Positions 40,819-49,158 of a stretch of DNA of 64,000 nt are shown one piece after another (the stretch's first letter is position 1; each line of letters opens with the position of its first letter). The notes beneath the pieces were generated by a model. It worked only from the letters and a program-made list of their open reading frames with translations, had not been told where the DNA came from and made no database searches. The position numbers were made by a program, and so were the translations under genes. The DNA lies in assembly GCA_017512745.1 (NCBI GenBank), contig JAFWEV010000098.1, positions 62,001 through 126,000 of the forward strand, in the 5' to 3' direction. The DNA is from Oscillospiraceae bacterium. Its GTDB lineage: Bacteria > Bacillota > Clostridia > Oscillospirales > Ruminococcaceae.

Positions 40819-42009
40819 TTACTGATCTACGATCGAGCCGTCCTCGTGAAGTCTCGTGAGGATCGTGCGGCGCTCAAACGGATATTTTGTCTCGATATCC
40901 GGCATAAGGTCGATTCCGATACCCGGTTCCGTGGAGAGTATGGCGTATCCGTCAACTACTTCCGGAACCCAGGTGACGAGATCTGCCTGTGTGAATGTGG
41001 TAGCATCGTTGAAATCCTTCTCGCTGGTATAGCGCTCTGTAGCGGCGAGACCGTAGTGATCCGGCATCTCCTGGATGGCGAAGTTCTCCGTCGCTGCGGC
41101 TACGGCCATGCATGCTGCCGTGGAAACTGGGCTTAAGGGGTTGTGCGGAACGATCATCGCATTGTGTGCTTCCGCGAGAGCCGCGATCTTGCGGGTACCT
41201 GTGATACCCCCGCAGATGCAGACGCTGGTGCGGACATATGACATCGCGTTGCGGGAGAGGAGCATCTCGAATTCCTGTATCGTGTGGATGCGCTCGCCGG
41301 TAGCGATCGGAACGTTGGATTTGCTTGCGATGAGAGCCATGGAATCGAAATTGTCCGGTGTTGTCGGGTCTTCGAGGAAGAACGGATGATATTTTTCAAC
41401 TGCATGAGCGAAAGCCACCGCTTCGCCGGGCTTCATGCGGCGGTGGAGCTCAAGGCAGAGGTCCACGTCGTTGCCGACCGCCTCGCGGATCTTGCCGACA
41501 CGGTCTGCCGCGTCGCCGATCATGGAGACATAGGTACCGCTGTAGGGTTTTGTTCTGGGTTCATCGAGGAACGGAGACAGGTGACCTACAGCATTATATC
41601 CCTTCTTCTTTGCCTCGAGACAGCTGTTGACAAGGGCTTCGGTGGTCGAGCCGCCGACGTGATAGTATGTGCGGAGTTTGTCGTGGCACTTGCCGCCCAG
41701 CAGCTGATATACCGGAACGCCGTAGTATTTTCCCGCGATGTCCCAGAGGGCGATGTCGATCGCGCTTATGGCGCCCATGACGGCTGCGCCGCGGAAGTGG
41801 AAGCAGTGATACATGTACTGCCAGTGATGCTCGATGAGCAGGGGATCCTGTCCGATGAGATAAGTCTTGAAACTCTCGACGGCTTCACCGGAAGCGAGGA
41901 GATATCCCCATGCGCCTGATTCTCCGACGCCCGTGATACCCTCGTCGGTGAATATCTTTACATACAGAAATCTGTTTGCCGGAATTACTTTGATATCAGT
42001 GATCTTCAT
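40819..42009 (-). CDS. Enolase-superfamily sugar-acid dehydratase (galactonate dehydratase-like)
   Basis: A 396-residue member of the mandelate racemase subgroup, closest to galactonate/mannonate-type dehydratases. Metal ligands are E187 (in L-E-L-H-R, where GalD has Asp), E213 (F-L-E-D-P) and E239 (A-T-G-E-R); H189 and H289 (P-H-N-P-L-S) are the likely acid/base pair. Such enzymes dehydrate sugar acids to 2-keto-3-deoxy acids. It lies between larA and the dehydrogenase in the leftward operon. The true substrate is open; D-galactonate is only one option. Confidence 0.82.
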   Translation of the reverse strand: MKITDIKVIPANRFLYVKIFTDEGITGVGESGAWGYLLASGEAVESFKTYLIGQDPLLIEHHWQYMYHCFHFRGAAVMGAISAIDIALWDIAGKYYGVPVYQLLGGKCHDKLRTYYHVGGSTTEALVNSCLEAKKKGYNAVGHLSPFLDEPRTKPYSGTYVSMIGDAADRVGKIREAVGNDVDLCLELHRRMKPGEAVAFAHAVEKYHPFFLEDPTTPDNFDSMALIASKSNVPIATGERIHTIQEFEMLLSRNAMSYVRTSVCICGGITGTRKIAALAEAHNAMIVPHNPLSPVSTAACMAVAAATENFAIQEMPDHYGLAATERYTSEKDFNDATTFTQADLVTWVPEVVDGYAILSTEPGIGIDLMPDIETKYPFERRTILTRLHEDGSIVDQ

Positions 42010-42074
42010 TGCTGTTCTCCTTTATTTAATACATTCTTATTTATTCGACTGTCTGCTGACTGCTGAGATGACGT

Positions 42075-43352
42075 TTAGTCCTCTTCTATCACCGGTACGA
42101 TATTAGCCGCCTGGGCCATGACCGAGATAACGGGATCGGTGCCCTCCTTTGCCTTGAGAGCGATGTCCACGGCCTCCTGGAGCGTCGCAGCGCTCTCGAG
42201 TTTTGCCTCCTGCAGGGATTCCTTTGAGATCTTGTCCGTGACGATTATGACGCGTCCTTTTTCAAGTGCGCGGGCGTAGTTGAAGGCCTTGTTGTTTCCG
42301 ACGTTGAATCCCTCTTCCGCATAGCGGTCGATTATGTCGCGTGGGTTTTTCCCCTCGACCATCCATCTGTGGAAGGTCTCCTCGCCGTATCCGTCGCGGC
42401 ATTCAGCCACTTCGATGAAGATGCAGTCGGGATTGCATATCTTCTCGGAGACGGAAAGAGCTTTCTGGGACTGGTATAGGTCGATATCTCTCGGGAATCC
42501 GCCGGGGCTCGCTATGATGATGTCGCCGCGGCGCGGGATCTTGACCTCGCTGACCTCTTTGCACATTGCGACGCCGACCGCGTGAGCGACCGTGAGGTCT
42601 CCGGCCACGAAATCAAAGAACTGCTTATGGGGATCCTGCACGGCATTTACTATGAAACGGACTCCCGCGACCTGCGCGGCGCTCAGAGCTATCTCATGGA
42701 AAGGATTGCCGTAGATATATCCCATAGCAGGTTCATACTGGTAGATGGGGAACGAGTGGTGGACATGCAGCGTCTTGAGTCCCGCGACTCCGGGCAGGAT
42801 GGATTTGCGTCCGCCGCTGTATCCTGCAGTATGGATGGGAGCTACAAGTCCGGTCGTTATGAGAAGGGAACACTCGGTTATTATTTTGTTGACATAGATC
42901 GGAGTCCCGTCAGGGGTGTTGCCGAGATTTACCATGTTCGCATCATCGCGGCAGTCATGCGCGACCGATTTTATGCGCTCATAGTATTCGTCTCCCATGA
43001 TCTTGCGTGCCTCGGCCTCAGTGGGGGCGCGGTGAGATCCGGTCGCGAAGAGGACAGTGATGTTCTCGTCTGGGATCCCGACTTTCTCTAAACGCGTCAT
43101 GAGTGCCTTCATGATAAGCGCGTTCGGACCGGGGCGGGTGTGGTCATTCATAACTATGACGACCGTGTCGTCCGGTTTTGCCATCTCGTCGAGCTTCTGA
43201 GATCCCCACGGATGCTCCATGGCATGCTCGAGCAGCTCTTCGAGAGATTTTTCTACAGGGATGAGAGGTGATTCGATGTTTTGTATGCAAAGACCGTCCG
43301 GCAAAGAGGCGGTCTGGACACCGTCACCATATGGCAGTGAAATGGTCTGCAT
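42075..43352 (-). CDS. larA: LarA-family nickel-pincer racemase (first copy)
   Basis: A 425-residue LarA homologue from ATG 43352 (AAAGGAAT before it). The residues used by L. plantarum LarA for the nickel-pincer nucleotide are at nearly the same numbers: H107 (T-G-S-H-R), H174, K183 (G-G-R-K-S, forms the thioamide link) and H199; D70-H71-T-R73-P is the substrate site. LarA relatives racemise or epimerise 2-hydroxyacids such as lactate and malate. The cofactor genes larB, larC and larE are not in the window. First gene of the leftward operon, so it probably feeds a stereoisomer to the citrate or dehydratase steps. Confidence 0.87.
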   Translation of the reverse strand: MQTISLPYGDGVQTASLPDGLCIQNIESPLIPVEKSLEELLEHAMEHPWGSQKLDEMAKPDDTVVIVMNDHTRPGPNALIMKALMTRLEKVGIPDENITVLFATGSHRAPTEAEARKIMGDEYYERIKSVAHDCRDDANMVNLGNTPDGTPIYVNKIITECSLLITTGLVAPIHTAGYSGGRKSILPGVAGLKTLHVHHSFPIYQYEPAMGYIYGNPFHEIALSAAQVAGVRFIVNAVQDPHKQFFDFVAGDLTVAHAVGVAMCKEVSEVKIPRRGDIIIASPGGFPRDIDLYQSQKALSVSEKICNPDCIFIEVAECRDGYGEETFHRWMVEGKNPRDIIDRYAEEGFNVGNNKAFNYARALEKGRVIIVTDKISKESLQEAKLESAATLQEAVDIALKAKEGTDPVISVMAQAANIVPVIEED

Positions 43353-43405
43353 AGCTGATATATTCCTTTCATGACTGTGATGAGGGACCATATATCCGAT
43401 CCGCT

Positions 43406-43440
43406 CGAAAACGTATCATGGATACATGATAATGTTTTCG
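43406..43440. promoter_or_regulatory. TGGATACA element 3 inside a 35-base dyad (larA1 operator)
   Basis: TATCATGGATACATGATA (43414-43431) is symmetric at 14 of 18 positions, contains ATGGATACA at 43418-43426, and is enclosed by CGAAAAC (43406) and GTTTTCG (43434). It lies about 12-30 bases past the predicted start of the leftward larA-cit transcript, a repressing position. Confidence 0.65.
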
Positions 43441-43450
43441 CCTATGAGTC

Positions 43451-43480
43451 TATATAATCATTTTATAGGGCGGGTGTCAA
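43451..43480 (-). promoter_or_regulatory. Predicted promoter of the leftward larA-citDEF operon
   Basis: On the minus strand, perfect TTGACA (plus-strand 43475-43480) and TATATA (43451-43456) with an 18-base spacer, or TTATAT with 17. The transcript would cover 43440 down to the terminator at 37171. Confidence 0.65.
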
Positions 43481-43582
43481 GTAACAGAAGAAGAAATATA
43501 TTAATAGTGTGTTCATATTATTGGGCAAAATCAGTAAAAAATCGTCGAAATGCAGAAAAAAACAGAGAAACCTGCACAAGTA
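43481..43582. other. A-rich spacer between the divergent promoters
   Basis: About 100 bases rich in A with no hairpin, repeat or ORF that I can support. The full intergenic span between larA1 and the CitS-type gene is 344 bases. Confidence 0.4.
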
Positions 43583-43612
43583 TTGACTTTGCTGAAGCGA
43601 TGTGCCTATAAT
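43583..43612 (+). promoter_or_regulatory. Predicted promoter of the CitS-type transporter gene
   Basis: TTGACT at 43583-43588, 18-base spacer, perfect TATAAT at 43607-43612; start near 43619. Confidence 0.7.
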
Positions 43613-43640
43613 CAACTAGGCATTTCCTGTGAGGAATGTT

Positions 43641-43649
43641 TTGGATACA
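43641..43649 (+). promoter_or_regulatory. TGGATACA element 4 (CitS-type gene)
   Basis: TTGGATACA at 43641-43649, extended to TTGGATACATGATAA, about 22 bases after the predicted start; shares ATACATGATA with element 3. Confidence 0.65.
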
Positions 43650-43696
43650 TGATAAAAAATTAAAATTTTGCTCTATGAGGGAGGAAAAAACCAAAC

Positions 43697-44989
43697 ATGA
43701 ACAAGCTGAAAGACTACAAAATAGACATTTTCACTTTGCCGTACTACATCTTTGCATTGGTAGTAGTACTTGTGGGAACGTTCCTCGACAGAGTGCCCGG
43801 CCTCGGATTCTGCGGCGGCTTCGCTCTTTGTACGATCTTCGGAATCCTGCTCTGCTGGATCGGTGATCATCTCCCGATCGTACGCTCATACCTCGGCGGC
43901 GGCGCCTTCGTAGCGCTGTTCGGCGGCGCATTGATCGCTTACTTCAATGTATTCCCTGAGAAGACAGGAACTCTCGTAACGGATTTCGTTAAGAGCTATG
44001 ACTACCTCGGATTCTTCGTATCTGCTCTTATCTGCGGTTCCATCCTCGCAATGGACAGAGACCTTCTGATCCGCGCAGGTGTCCGTTACTTCATCCCGGT
44101 ATTTGCCGGAATCATCGGCGCTTTTCTCTTCACCGGAGTTGTCGCACAGATCGGCGGATTCGGCTGGAGAGAAGGAATCCTCTTCATTGCAACTCCGATC
44201 ATGGGCGGCGGTACCGCAGCCGGTGCTGTTCCGATGTCTGCAACATATGAAGCGGGTCTGAGTCAAAGCGCGGATTACTACTTGTCAATAATGATGCCGG
44301 CTGTTGTTCTCGGTAACGCGGCAGCGATCGTTTTCGCAGGACTCCTCAACAGCCTTGGTAAGAAGTTCCCGAAGTGGACAGGCAACGGCAAGATCATGCC
44401 CGCACACGGAAGCTTCCAGCCGAAGGAAATTGTTGAGCCTGAGATCGACCTTGTCGGAATGGGTCGCGGCTTCGTATTCGCAGGCTGCTTCTTCATTATC
44501 GGCCGTATCATCCAGAACTTCATTCCTTCGATCCACTACTATGCATGGACGATTATCGCGGCAGCAGTTGCAAACATCTTCAAGCTCGCTCCTCAGCAGA
44601 TGAAGGATGACTGCCGTCAGTGGTATAACTTCCTCACAAAATTCTGCGTACCGGCAGTTCTGTTCTCCATCGGTTATGTTTACACCAACATGTCCGTCAT
44701 CATCGAGAACTTCAACGGACTCTATCTCGCAATGGTTCTCGCAACACTGCTCGGATGCACAATCTTCACACTCATCGTATCCAAGCTCGTCGGCTTCTAT
44801 CCGATCGACGGTGCTATCACATCCGGACTCTGTATGGCAAACATGGGCGGTTCCGGCGACGTTGCAACACTCGGTGCTGCAGAACGTATGGAACTGATGC
44901 CGTTCGCACAGATCTCCTCACGTATCGGCGGTGCGATCATTATCATCCTCGCATCCATCCTCTGCCCGCTGATCGGTAAAGGACTCTAA
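43697..44989 (+). CDS. 2-hydroxycarboxylate transporter (CitS/CimH/MaeP family)
   Basis: A 430-residue membrane carrier of the 2HCT family, with about 11 helices. Both reentrant-loop motifs are present: G-G-G-T-A-A-G at 170-176 and M-G-G-S-G-D at 383-388. The conserved Arg of S-R-I-G-G (R409) matches the arginine that binds substrate carboxylates in CitS. Substrates in the family are citrate, malate or lactate, by Na+ or H+ symport or by exchange. With citDEF divergently next to it, citrate is the first guess. Codon use is biased towards preferred codons, suggesting strong expression. Confidence 0.9.
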   Translation: MNKLKDYKIDIFTLPYYIFALVVVLVGTFLDRVPGLGFCGGFALCTIFGILLCWIGDHLPIVRSYLGGGAFVALFGGALIAYFNVFPEKTGTLVTDFVKSYDYLGFFVSALICGSILAMDRDLLIRAGVRYFIPVFAGIIGAFLFTGVVAQIGGFGWREGILFIATPIMGGGTAAGAVPMSATYEAGLSQSADYYLSIMMPAVVLGNAAAIVFAGLLNSLGKKFPKWTGNGKIMPAHGSFQPKEIVEPEIDLVGMGRGFVFAGCFFIIGRIIQNFIPSIHYYAWTIIAAAVANIFKLAPQQMKDDCRQWYNFLTKFCVPAVLFSIGYVYTNMSVIIENFNGLYLAMVLATLLGCTIFTLIVSKLVGFYPIDGAITSGLCMANMGGSGDVATLGAAERMELMPFAQISSRIGGAIIIILASILCPLIGKGL

Positions 44990-45044
44990 TATAAGCGCTG
45001 TCCCATAAGATCGATCACGGATCTGTCTTTACAGGAATGATTAA

Positions 45045-45081
45045 GGCAGGGAATAAATATTGATTTATTCCCTGCCTGTTC
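45045..45081 (+). terminator. Intrinsic terminator after the CitS-type gene
   Basis: GGCAGGGAATAAAT (45045-45058), ATTG loop, ATTTATTCCCTGCC (45063-45076), then TGTTCT; weak T-run, so some read-through to the second larA is possible. Confidence 0.75.
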
Positions 45082-45125
45082 TATTAAAAAGGCAAATACC
45101 GTAAAAGCAAAAACTTCAGGAGGAT

Positions 45126-46406
45126 ATGCACCTCATGCATATAGAATTACCCTACGGGAAAACAAAACTGACGGCAGAACTGCCGGATGGGCTGGACGTA
45201 TCGATTCTGGATATGCCGGCGACAAAAGTGGACAAAACGGAGGAGGAGATGATCGACGCCGCGATGCGGAATCCGATCGGATCGCCTCTTCTTGAGGATA
45301 TGCTCAAACCCGATGACACGGTGGTCATCGTGGTGAACGATCAGACAAGACCCGGTCCGAACGTGCTCATCATGTCCGAACTGATGAAGCGTCTGGATAA
45401 GGTCGGAGTACCGGATGAGAATGTGACGATCATATTCGCGACGGGATCACACCGCTCTCCCACGGCTGAAGAAGCGCGCAAGATACTGGGAGACGAAGCG
45501 TACAACCGTTTCAAGACGGTGGATCACCACTGCATGGTGGACGAGGAGAACAAGTACATCGGTGACACCAAGGCGGGGATCCCGGTGTATATCAATAAAG
45601 TGGCTGCCGAATGCAGCTTCCTTATAACTACAGGCCTCATAACACAGCACCACTGCGCCGGTTACAGCGGCGGACGCAAATCGATAGTTCCGGGTATCGC
45701 CGGGTTTACTACGTTCCACATCCATCACTCATTCCCGGTATATCAGTACGAGCCGGCAATGGGATTCATGCACGGGAATCCGTTCCACAATCTGGCCGTG
45801 GACGCGGCGCGCACGGCGAATGTGCGATTCATAGTGAACGCCATACAGGACGCGCATAAGAAGGTCGTCGGTTTTGTGGCGGGAGATCTCGAGGCCGCCC
45901 ATGAGGAGGGAGTGAAGCTCTGTGAGAGTGTAACGATGCTCGAAGTGGATAAGCCCGCGGACATCCTCATCTCCAGTCCGGGAGGATTCCCCAGAGATAT
46001 AGACCTGTATCAGTCGCAGAAGGCGATCTCTGTCTCCGAACTCATCTGCAACCCAAACTGCGTCTTCGTGCTCGTTGCGGAGTGCAGCGACGGATTCGGA
46101 GGAGGCTCGTTCAGACAGATCATGGTCGATCACGCCGATCCGGACGAGATAATAGATCTGTACGCCAGAGAGGGATTCACCCCGGGCAGCAACAAGGCGT
46201 TCAACTATGCTCGGGCACTCAAGAAGGGCCGCGTGATCATCGTGTCCCCCCATCTCTCAAAGGAATCTGTTGAAGAGGCACACCTCGAGTGGGCAGGGAC
46301 TCTTCAGGAAGCCGTCGACAGTGCGCTGGAGGGCAGGAAAGACCCGGTAGTCGCAGTCATACCGTCCGCATCGGGACTGTGCGCGAGAGTAAGAAAGCAG
46401 GATTGA
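45126..46406 (+). CDS. larA: LarA-family nickel-pincer racemase (second copy)
   Basis: A 426-residue paralogue of the first LarA. CAGGAGG lies two bases before ATG 45126 and 11 before the in-frame ATG 45135, so the true start may be the latter. Cofactor residues are kept (T-G-S-H-R, H175/H176, G-G-R-K185-S, H-I-H-H), but the substrate motif is D-Q-T-R-P instead of D-H-T-R-P in copy 1, which suggests different substrate preference. It is placed between the CitS-type carrier and an AEC carrier, both candidates for importing its substrate. Confidence 0.86.
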   Translation: MHLMHIELPYGKTKLTAELPDGLDVSILDMPATKVDKTEEEMIDAAMRNPIGSPLLEDMLKPDDTVVIVVNDQTRPGPNVLIMSELMKRLDKVGVPDENVTIIFATGSHRSPTAEEARKILGDEAYNRFKTVDHHCMVDEENKYIGDTKAGIPVYINKVAAECSFLITTGLITQHHCAGYSGGRKSIVPGIAGFTTFHIHHSFPVYQYEPAMGFMHGNPFHNLAVDAARTANVRFIVNAIQDAHKKVVGFVAGDLEAAHEEGVKLCESVTMLEVDKPADILISSPGGFPRDIDLYQSQKAISVSELICNPNCVFVLVAECSDGFGGGSFRQIMVDHADPDEIIDLYAREGFTPGSNKAFNYARALKKGRVIIVSPHLSKESVEEAHLEWAGTLQEAVDSALEGRKDPVVAVIPSASGLCARVRKQD

Positions 46407-46436
46407 ATCAATAATTGTTGAAAGAGCAGCCGTATC

Positions 46437-47381
46437 ATGTTTGAAAACGCATTAAACAGTATTTTTACATTGCTCATGCTGATCTGTGTCGGGATCTTCC
46501 TGAAGACCAGGAAATGGTTCGGCATGCAGGGCGGGACCGCGTTCTCCAAGTTTGCATTGAATGTGGCGATCCCGGTAAATCTGATCACAACGATGGTCAA
46601 CTCGTTTGACGGGAAGGACGATCTGCTGAAGGTCATCTCGCAGATATTCATCCCGACCGCCATGATCGTGTTCAGCCTGATAGCGGCTCTGATCGTCGGA
46701 AGGATCTTCAGGGTAAAGGAAGGGCGCCGCGGAGCTTTCGCGGTGTGCTCGTCCTTCGCAAACGCCATCTTCATAGGGCTTCCCGTTGTCCAGGGAATAT
46801 TCGGAGACGCGGCAACACCATACGCGATGGTCTGCTATATCCCCAATATTCTTCTGTTCTGGACTATCGGCTACTACCTGATGATGAAGGACGGCGGAAA
46901 AGAAGGAGGGTTCAGCTTCAAGAATCTCAAAAAGCTGTTTTCCCCTCCACTGGTGGGATTCCTTATCGGTACGGCAATGGTATTGCTGAACCTGAAGATC
47001 CCGAAGTTCCTTCAGGGACCGCTTACGCAGCTGTCGCGGATGGCGACCCCGCTCGCGATGGTCTACATCGGGTGCGTAATAGGAAACACGGCGCTTAAGA
47101 AGGTGCTGGACAGCAAGAAGGATCTCATACTTGCGATTGCCATGCGGCTTGTTGTCGCGCCGATGTTCGTATGCCTTCTCTGCCATGTCTTCAACATCGA
47201 CCACGCCGTCGCTCAGATATTCTTCGTCTTCAGCGTGACGCCGACGATGACACAGTCGGCAATGATGGCGAACGAGTGCGGAGGGGACAGCGAATTCGTA
47301 TCCATGGAAGTCTGTGTATCCACGATCCTGGGACTTGTCTTCATCCCGTTTTATGTCTGGCTGATGCAGTATATCCTGTGA
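46437..47381 (+). CDS. AEC (auxin efflux carrier) family transporter, first copy
   Basis: A 314-residue membrane protein with about ten helices in two inverted halves, as in AEC carriers. The N-terminal half has the conserved K-F-A-L-N-V-A-I-P-V-N-L motif (about 33-44) and the C-terminal half the P-T-M-T-Q-S-A-M-M-A stretch. Bacterial members next to malic, malonate or lactate genes move dicarboxylates. No strong ribosome site precedes it, and it lies 30 bases after larA, so expression may depend on that gene. Confidence 0.84.
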   Translation: MFENALNSIFTLLMLICVGIFLKTRKWFGMQGGTAFSKFALNVAIPVNLITTMVNSFDGKDDLLKVISQIFIPTAMIVFSLIAALIVGRIFRVKEGRRGAFAVCSSFANAIFIGLPVVQGIFGDAATPYAMVCYIPNILLFWTIGYYLMMKDGGKEGGFSFKNLKKLFSPPLVGFLIGTAMVLLNLKIPKFLQGPLTQLSRMATPLAMVYIGCVIGNTALKKVLDSKKDLILAIAMRLVVAPMFVCLLCHVFNIDHAVAQIFFVFSVTPTMTQSAMMANECGGDSEFVSMEVCVSTILGLVFIPFYVWLMQYIL

Positions 47382-47445
47382 CAGATACAGCAGAATCCCG
47401 TAATTAACCCAAACAGCAAATTTCCATAAGCGAGGTAACAAGAGA

Positions 47446-48099
47446 ATGATCAGAATCGACACCACACTGATAAGCGACAAAGTCGTTGCCGAACTCAGAA
47501 GGCAGGTCCTGTACGGAACGCTGAAGCCCGGGCAGGAGATATATCAGGAGCATATCGCCGAGCAGCTCGGCGTATCCAGAATGCCTGTGAGAGAAGCTTT
47601 CCAGATACTGGCAAATGACGGATTCGTCACGATCAGACCGAACAAGACAACGGTGGTGAACGAGGTTTCCGAAAAATTCGTCAAGGATTTCTACACCACG
47701 AGGATCATCCTCGAATCCTCTGCGGTGCAGATGGCATGCGCAAATCATCCCGACTGCCGCAAGGCGTGGGAGGCCTACGAGAAGGGCGAAGAGATGATCG
47801 AACGCAAGGATATGATCGGATACAATATGCAGAACGCCCTGATCCACCGCTTCATATGGGACGCGGCCGACAATTTCAAACTGCGGCAGATCCTGGCCTC
47901 GATGTGGCACACGATGGACGCGGGATACAACCCGTATCAGGTCGCCCGCCAGTCCAACGACCAGCACAGGGAACTGATCCTGGCTATCGAGACGAACGAC
48001 CCGCAGCGCGGAGCCCATGTCATTAGGCAGCATATCCAGAACAGCATCGACGGGGTCCTGAGAGTCATGAAGGAACAGAGGCAGCAGAAAGAAGAATAA
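47446..48099 (+). CDS. GntR-family regulator, FCD subgroup, second copy
   Basis: A 217-residue regulator with H-I-A-E-Q-L-G-V-S-R-M-P-V-R-E-A-F as helix-turn-helix and an FCD helical domain. The recognition region is very similar to that of the first GntR protein (N-T-P versus R-M-P), so both may bind the TGGATACA elements. It directly precedes the promoter of the ttdA operon. Its ATG follows GCGAGGTAACAAGAGA, a weak ribosome site. Confidence 0.85.
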   Translation: MIRIDTTLISDKVVAELRRQVLYGTLKPGQEIYQEHIAEQLGVSRMPVREAFQILANDGFVTIRPNKTTVVNEVSEKFVKDFYTTRIILESSAVQMACANHPDCRKAWEAYEKGEEMIERKDMIGYNMQNALIHRFIWDAADNFKLRQILASMWHTMDAGYNPYQVARQSNDQHRELILAIETNDPQRGAHVIRQHIQNSIDGVLRVMKEQRQQKEE

Positions 48100-48153
48100 A
48101 CGGTCAAAAATAACAAAAACAGTTAATTGTACCAAAAACAATATAGTTACATG

Positions 48154-48182
48154 TTTACATAAAAGAAACGTGTTGCTATAAT
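48154..48182 (+). promoter_or_regulatory. Strong predicted promoter of the ttdA operon
   Basis: TTTACA at 48154-48159, 17-base spacer, perfect TATAAT at 48177-48182. It is the only obvious promoter before the run of fifteen rightward genes that ends at 63607. Confidence 0.75.
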
Positions 48183-48191
48183 GTTTATGAA

Positions 48192-48204
48192 ATCATGTAT
48201 CCAA
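48192..48204 (+). promoter_or_regulatory. TGGATACA element 5 (ttdA operon operator)
   Basis: ATCATGTATCCAA reads TTGGATACATGAT on the other strand, matching elements 3 and 4 over 12-13 bases. It starts about three bases after the predicted start site, so binding would block initiation. Confidence 0.7.
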
Positions 48205-48255
48205 TGTTTCAAATCCATTATCAATCAAAAAACTGCAAAAAGCAGGAGGTTTTCT

Positions 48256-49158
48256 ATGAACAAACAGGAAGCACGGGCAGTCATGACAGATGTCATGGAG
48301 AAGTTTCTTGGTCTTGCATGCAAGAGACTTCCGGATGATGTTTATGCAAAACTGAAGGAGTGTCGCGAAAAAGAGACTTCTGAGATGCAGAAGGTGATCT
48401 ACGACACCTATTTCGACAATCTTGAGAAGGCCATTGAGCTTAACCGCCCATGCTGCCAGGATACCGGACTGCTTCATTTCTATATCAACTGCGGTTCGGA
48501 ATTCCCCTATATGGGAATTGTCGAAGAGGCTCTCCGCGAAGCAACATCAAAGGCGACTTTCTCCTCTCCTCTCCGTCAGAACACGGTTAACTGGTTTGAG
48601 GAGCGCAATACCGGAGACAACACCGGCGAGCGCATGCCATGGCTGCACTGGGAGATCATCCCGGACAACAGCGATCTTGAGATCTGCACATACTTCGCAG
48701 GCGGCGGATGCTGCCTCCCCGGATGCGCGAAGGTCTTCAAGCCGTCCGACGGATATGCCGCAATAGTCAAATACGTTTTCGACGCAGTATCCGATCTCGG
48801 TATCAACGCATGTCCTCCGCTCATCGTAGGCGTAGGCCTCGGCCACAACATGGAAAACGCCGCAGTCCTTTCCAAGATGGCTTATCTCCGTCCTCTCGGA
48901 ACACACCATCATCATCCGAAGGGCGAGAAACTCGAGAAGGACCTTCTCGAAGGACTCAACAAGCTGGGTATCGGCGCACAGGGCCTCCCCGGCAATCAGG
49001 TCGCGATGGAAGTCCATGTGGAATCTTCCGCACGCCATACAGCTACGATCGCTGTCGGCGTCAATGTGGCATGCTATGCGCACCGCCGCGGATTCATCAC
49101 TTTCCATGATGACATGAGCTATGACTTCAGCAAATCCTATAAGGGGGTTGAACTGTAA
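48256..49158 (+). CDS. ttdA: L(+)-tartrate dehydratase alpha subunit TtdA
   Basis: A 300-residue TtdA from ATG 48256, behind AGCAGGAGG; the upstream frame to 48181 covers the operator. It follows E. coli TtdA closely: M-P/L-P-D-D-V near 25-29, N-R-P-C-C-Q-D-T-G at 63-71, A-G-G-G-C-C-L-P-G, N-A-C-P-P-L-I-V-G-V-G and C-Y-A-H-R-R-G. The Cys residues in C-Q-D-T-G, A-C-P-P and A-C-Y-A hold the [4Fe-4S] cluster. Together with TtdB it dehydrates tartrate to oxaloacetate. A class I fumarase role is a lesser alternative. Confidence 0.88.
   Translation: MNKQEARAVMTDVMEKFLGLACKRLPDDVYAKLKECREKETSEMQKVIYDTYFDNLEKAIELNRPCCQDTGLLHFYINCGSEFPYMGIVEEALREATSKATFSSPLRQNTVNWFEERNTGDNTGERMPWLHWEIIPDNSDLEICTYFAGGGCCLPGCAKVFKPSDGYAAIVKYVFDAVSDLGINACPPLIVGVGLGHNMENAAVLSKMAYLRPLGTHHHHPKGEKLEKDLLEGLNKLGIGAQGLPGNQVAMEVHVESSARHTATIAVGVNVACYAHRRGFITFHDDMSYDFSKSYKGVEL

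Noticed and set aside
46452-47480. 342-codon open frame on the minus strand
   Set aside because: Opposite the AEC carrier; the product is His/Arg/Asp-rich with no family, as expected from antisense of membrane protein codons.
48181-48255. Upstream start for TtdA
   Set aside because: This segment holds the -10 end, the start site and the TGGATACA element; ATG 48256 has AGGAGG and matches the E. coli TtdA N-terminus.
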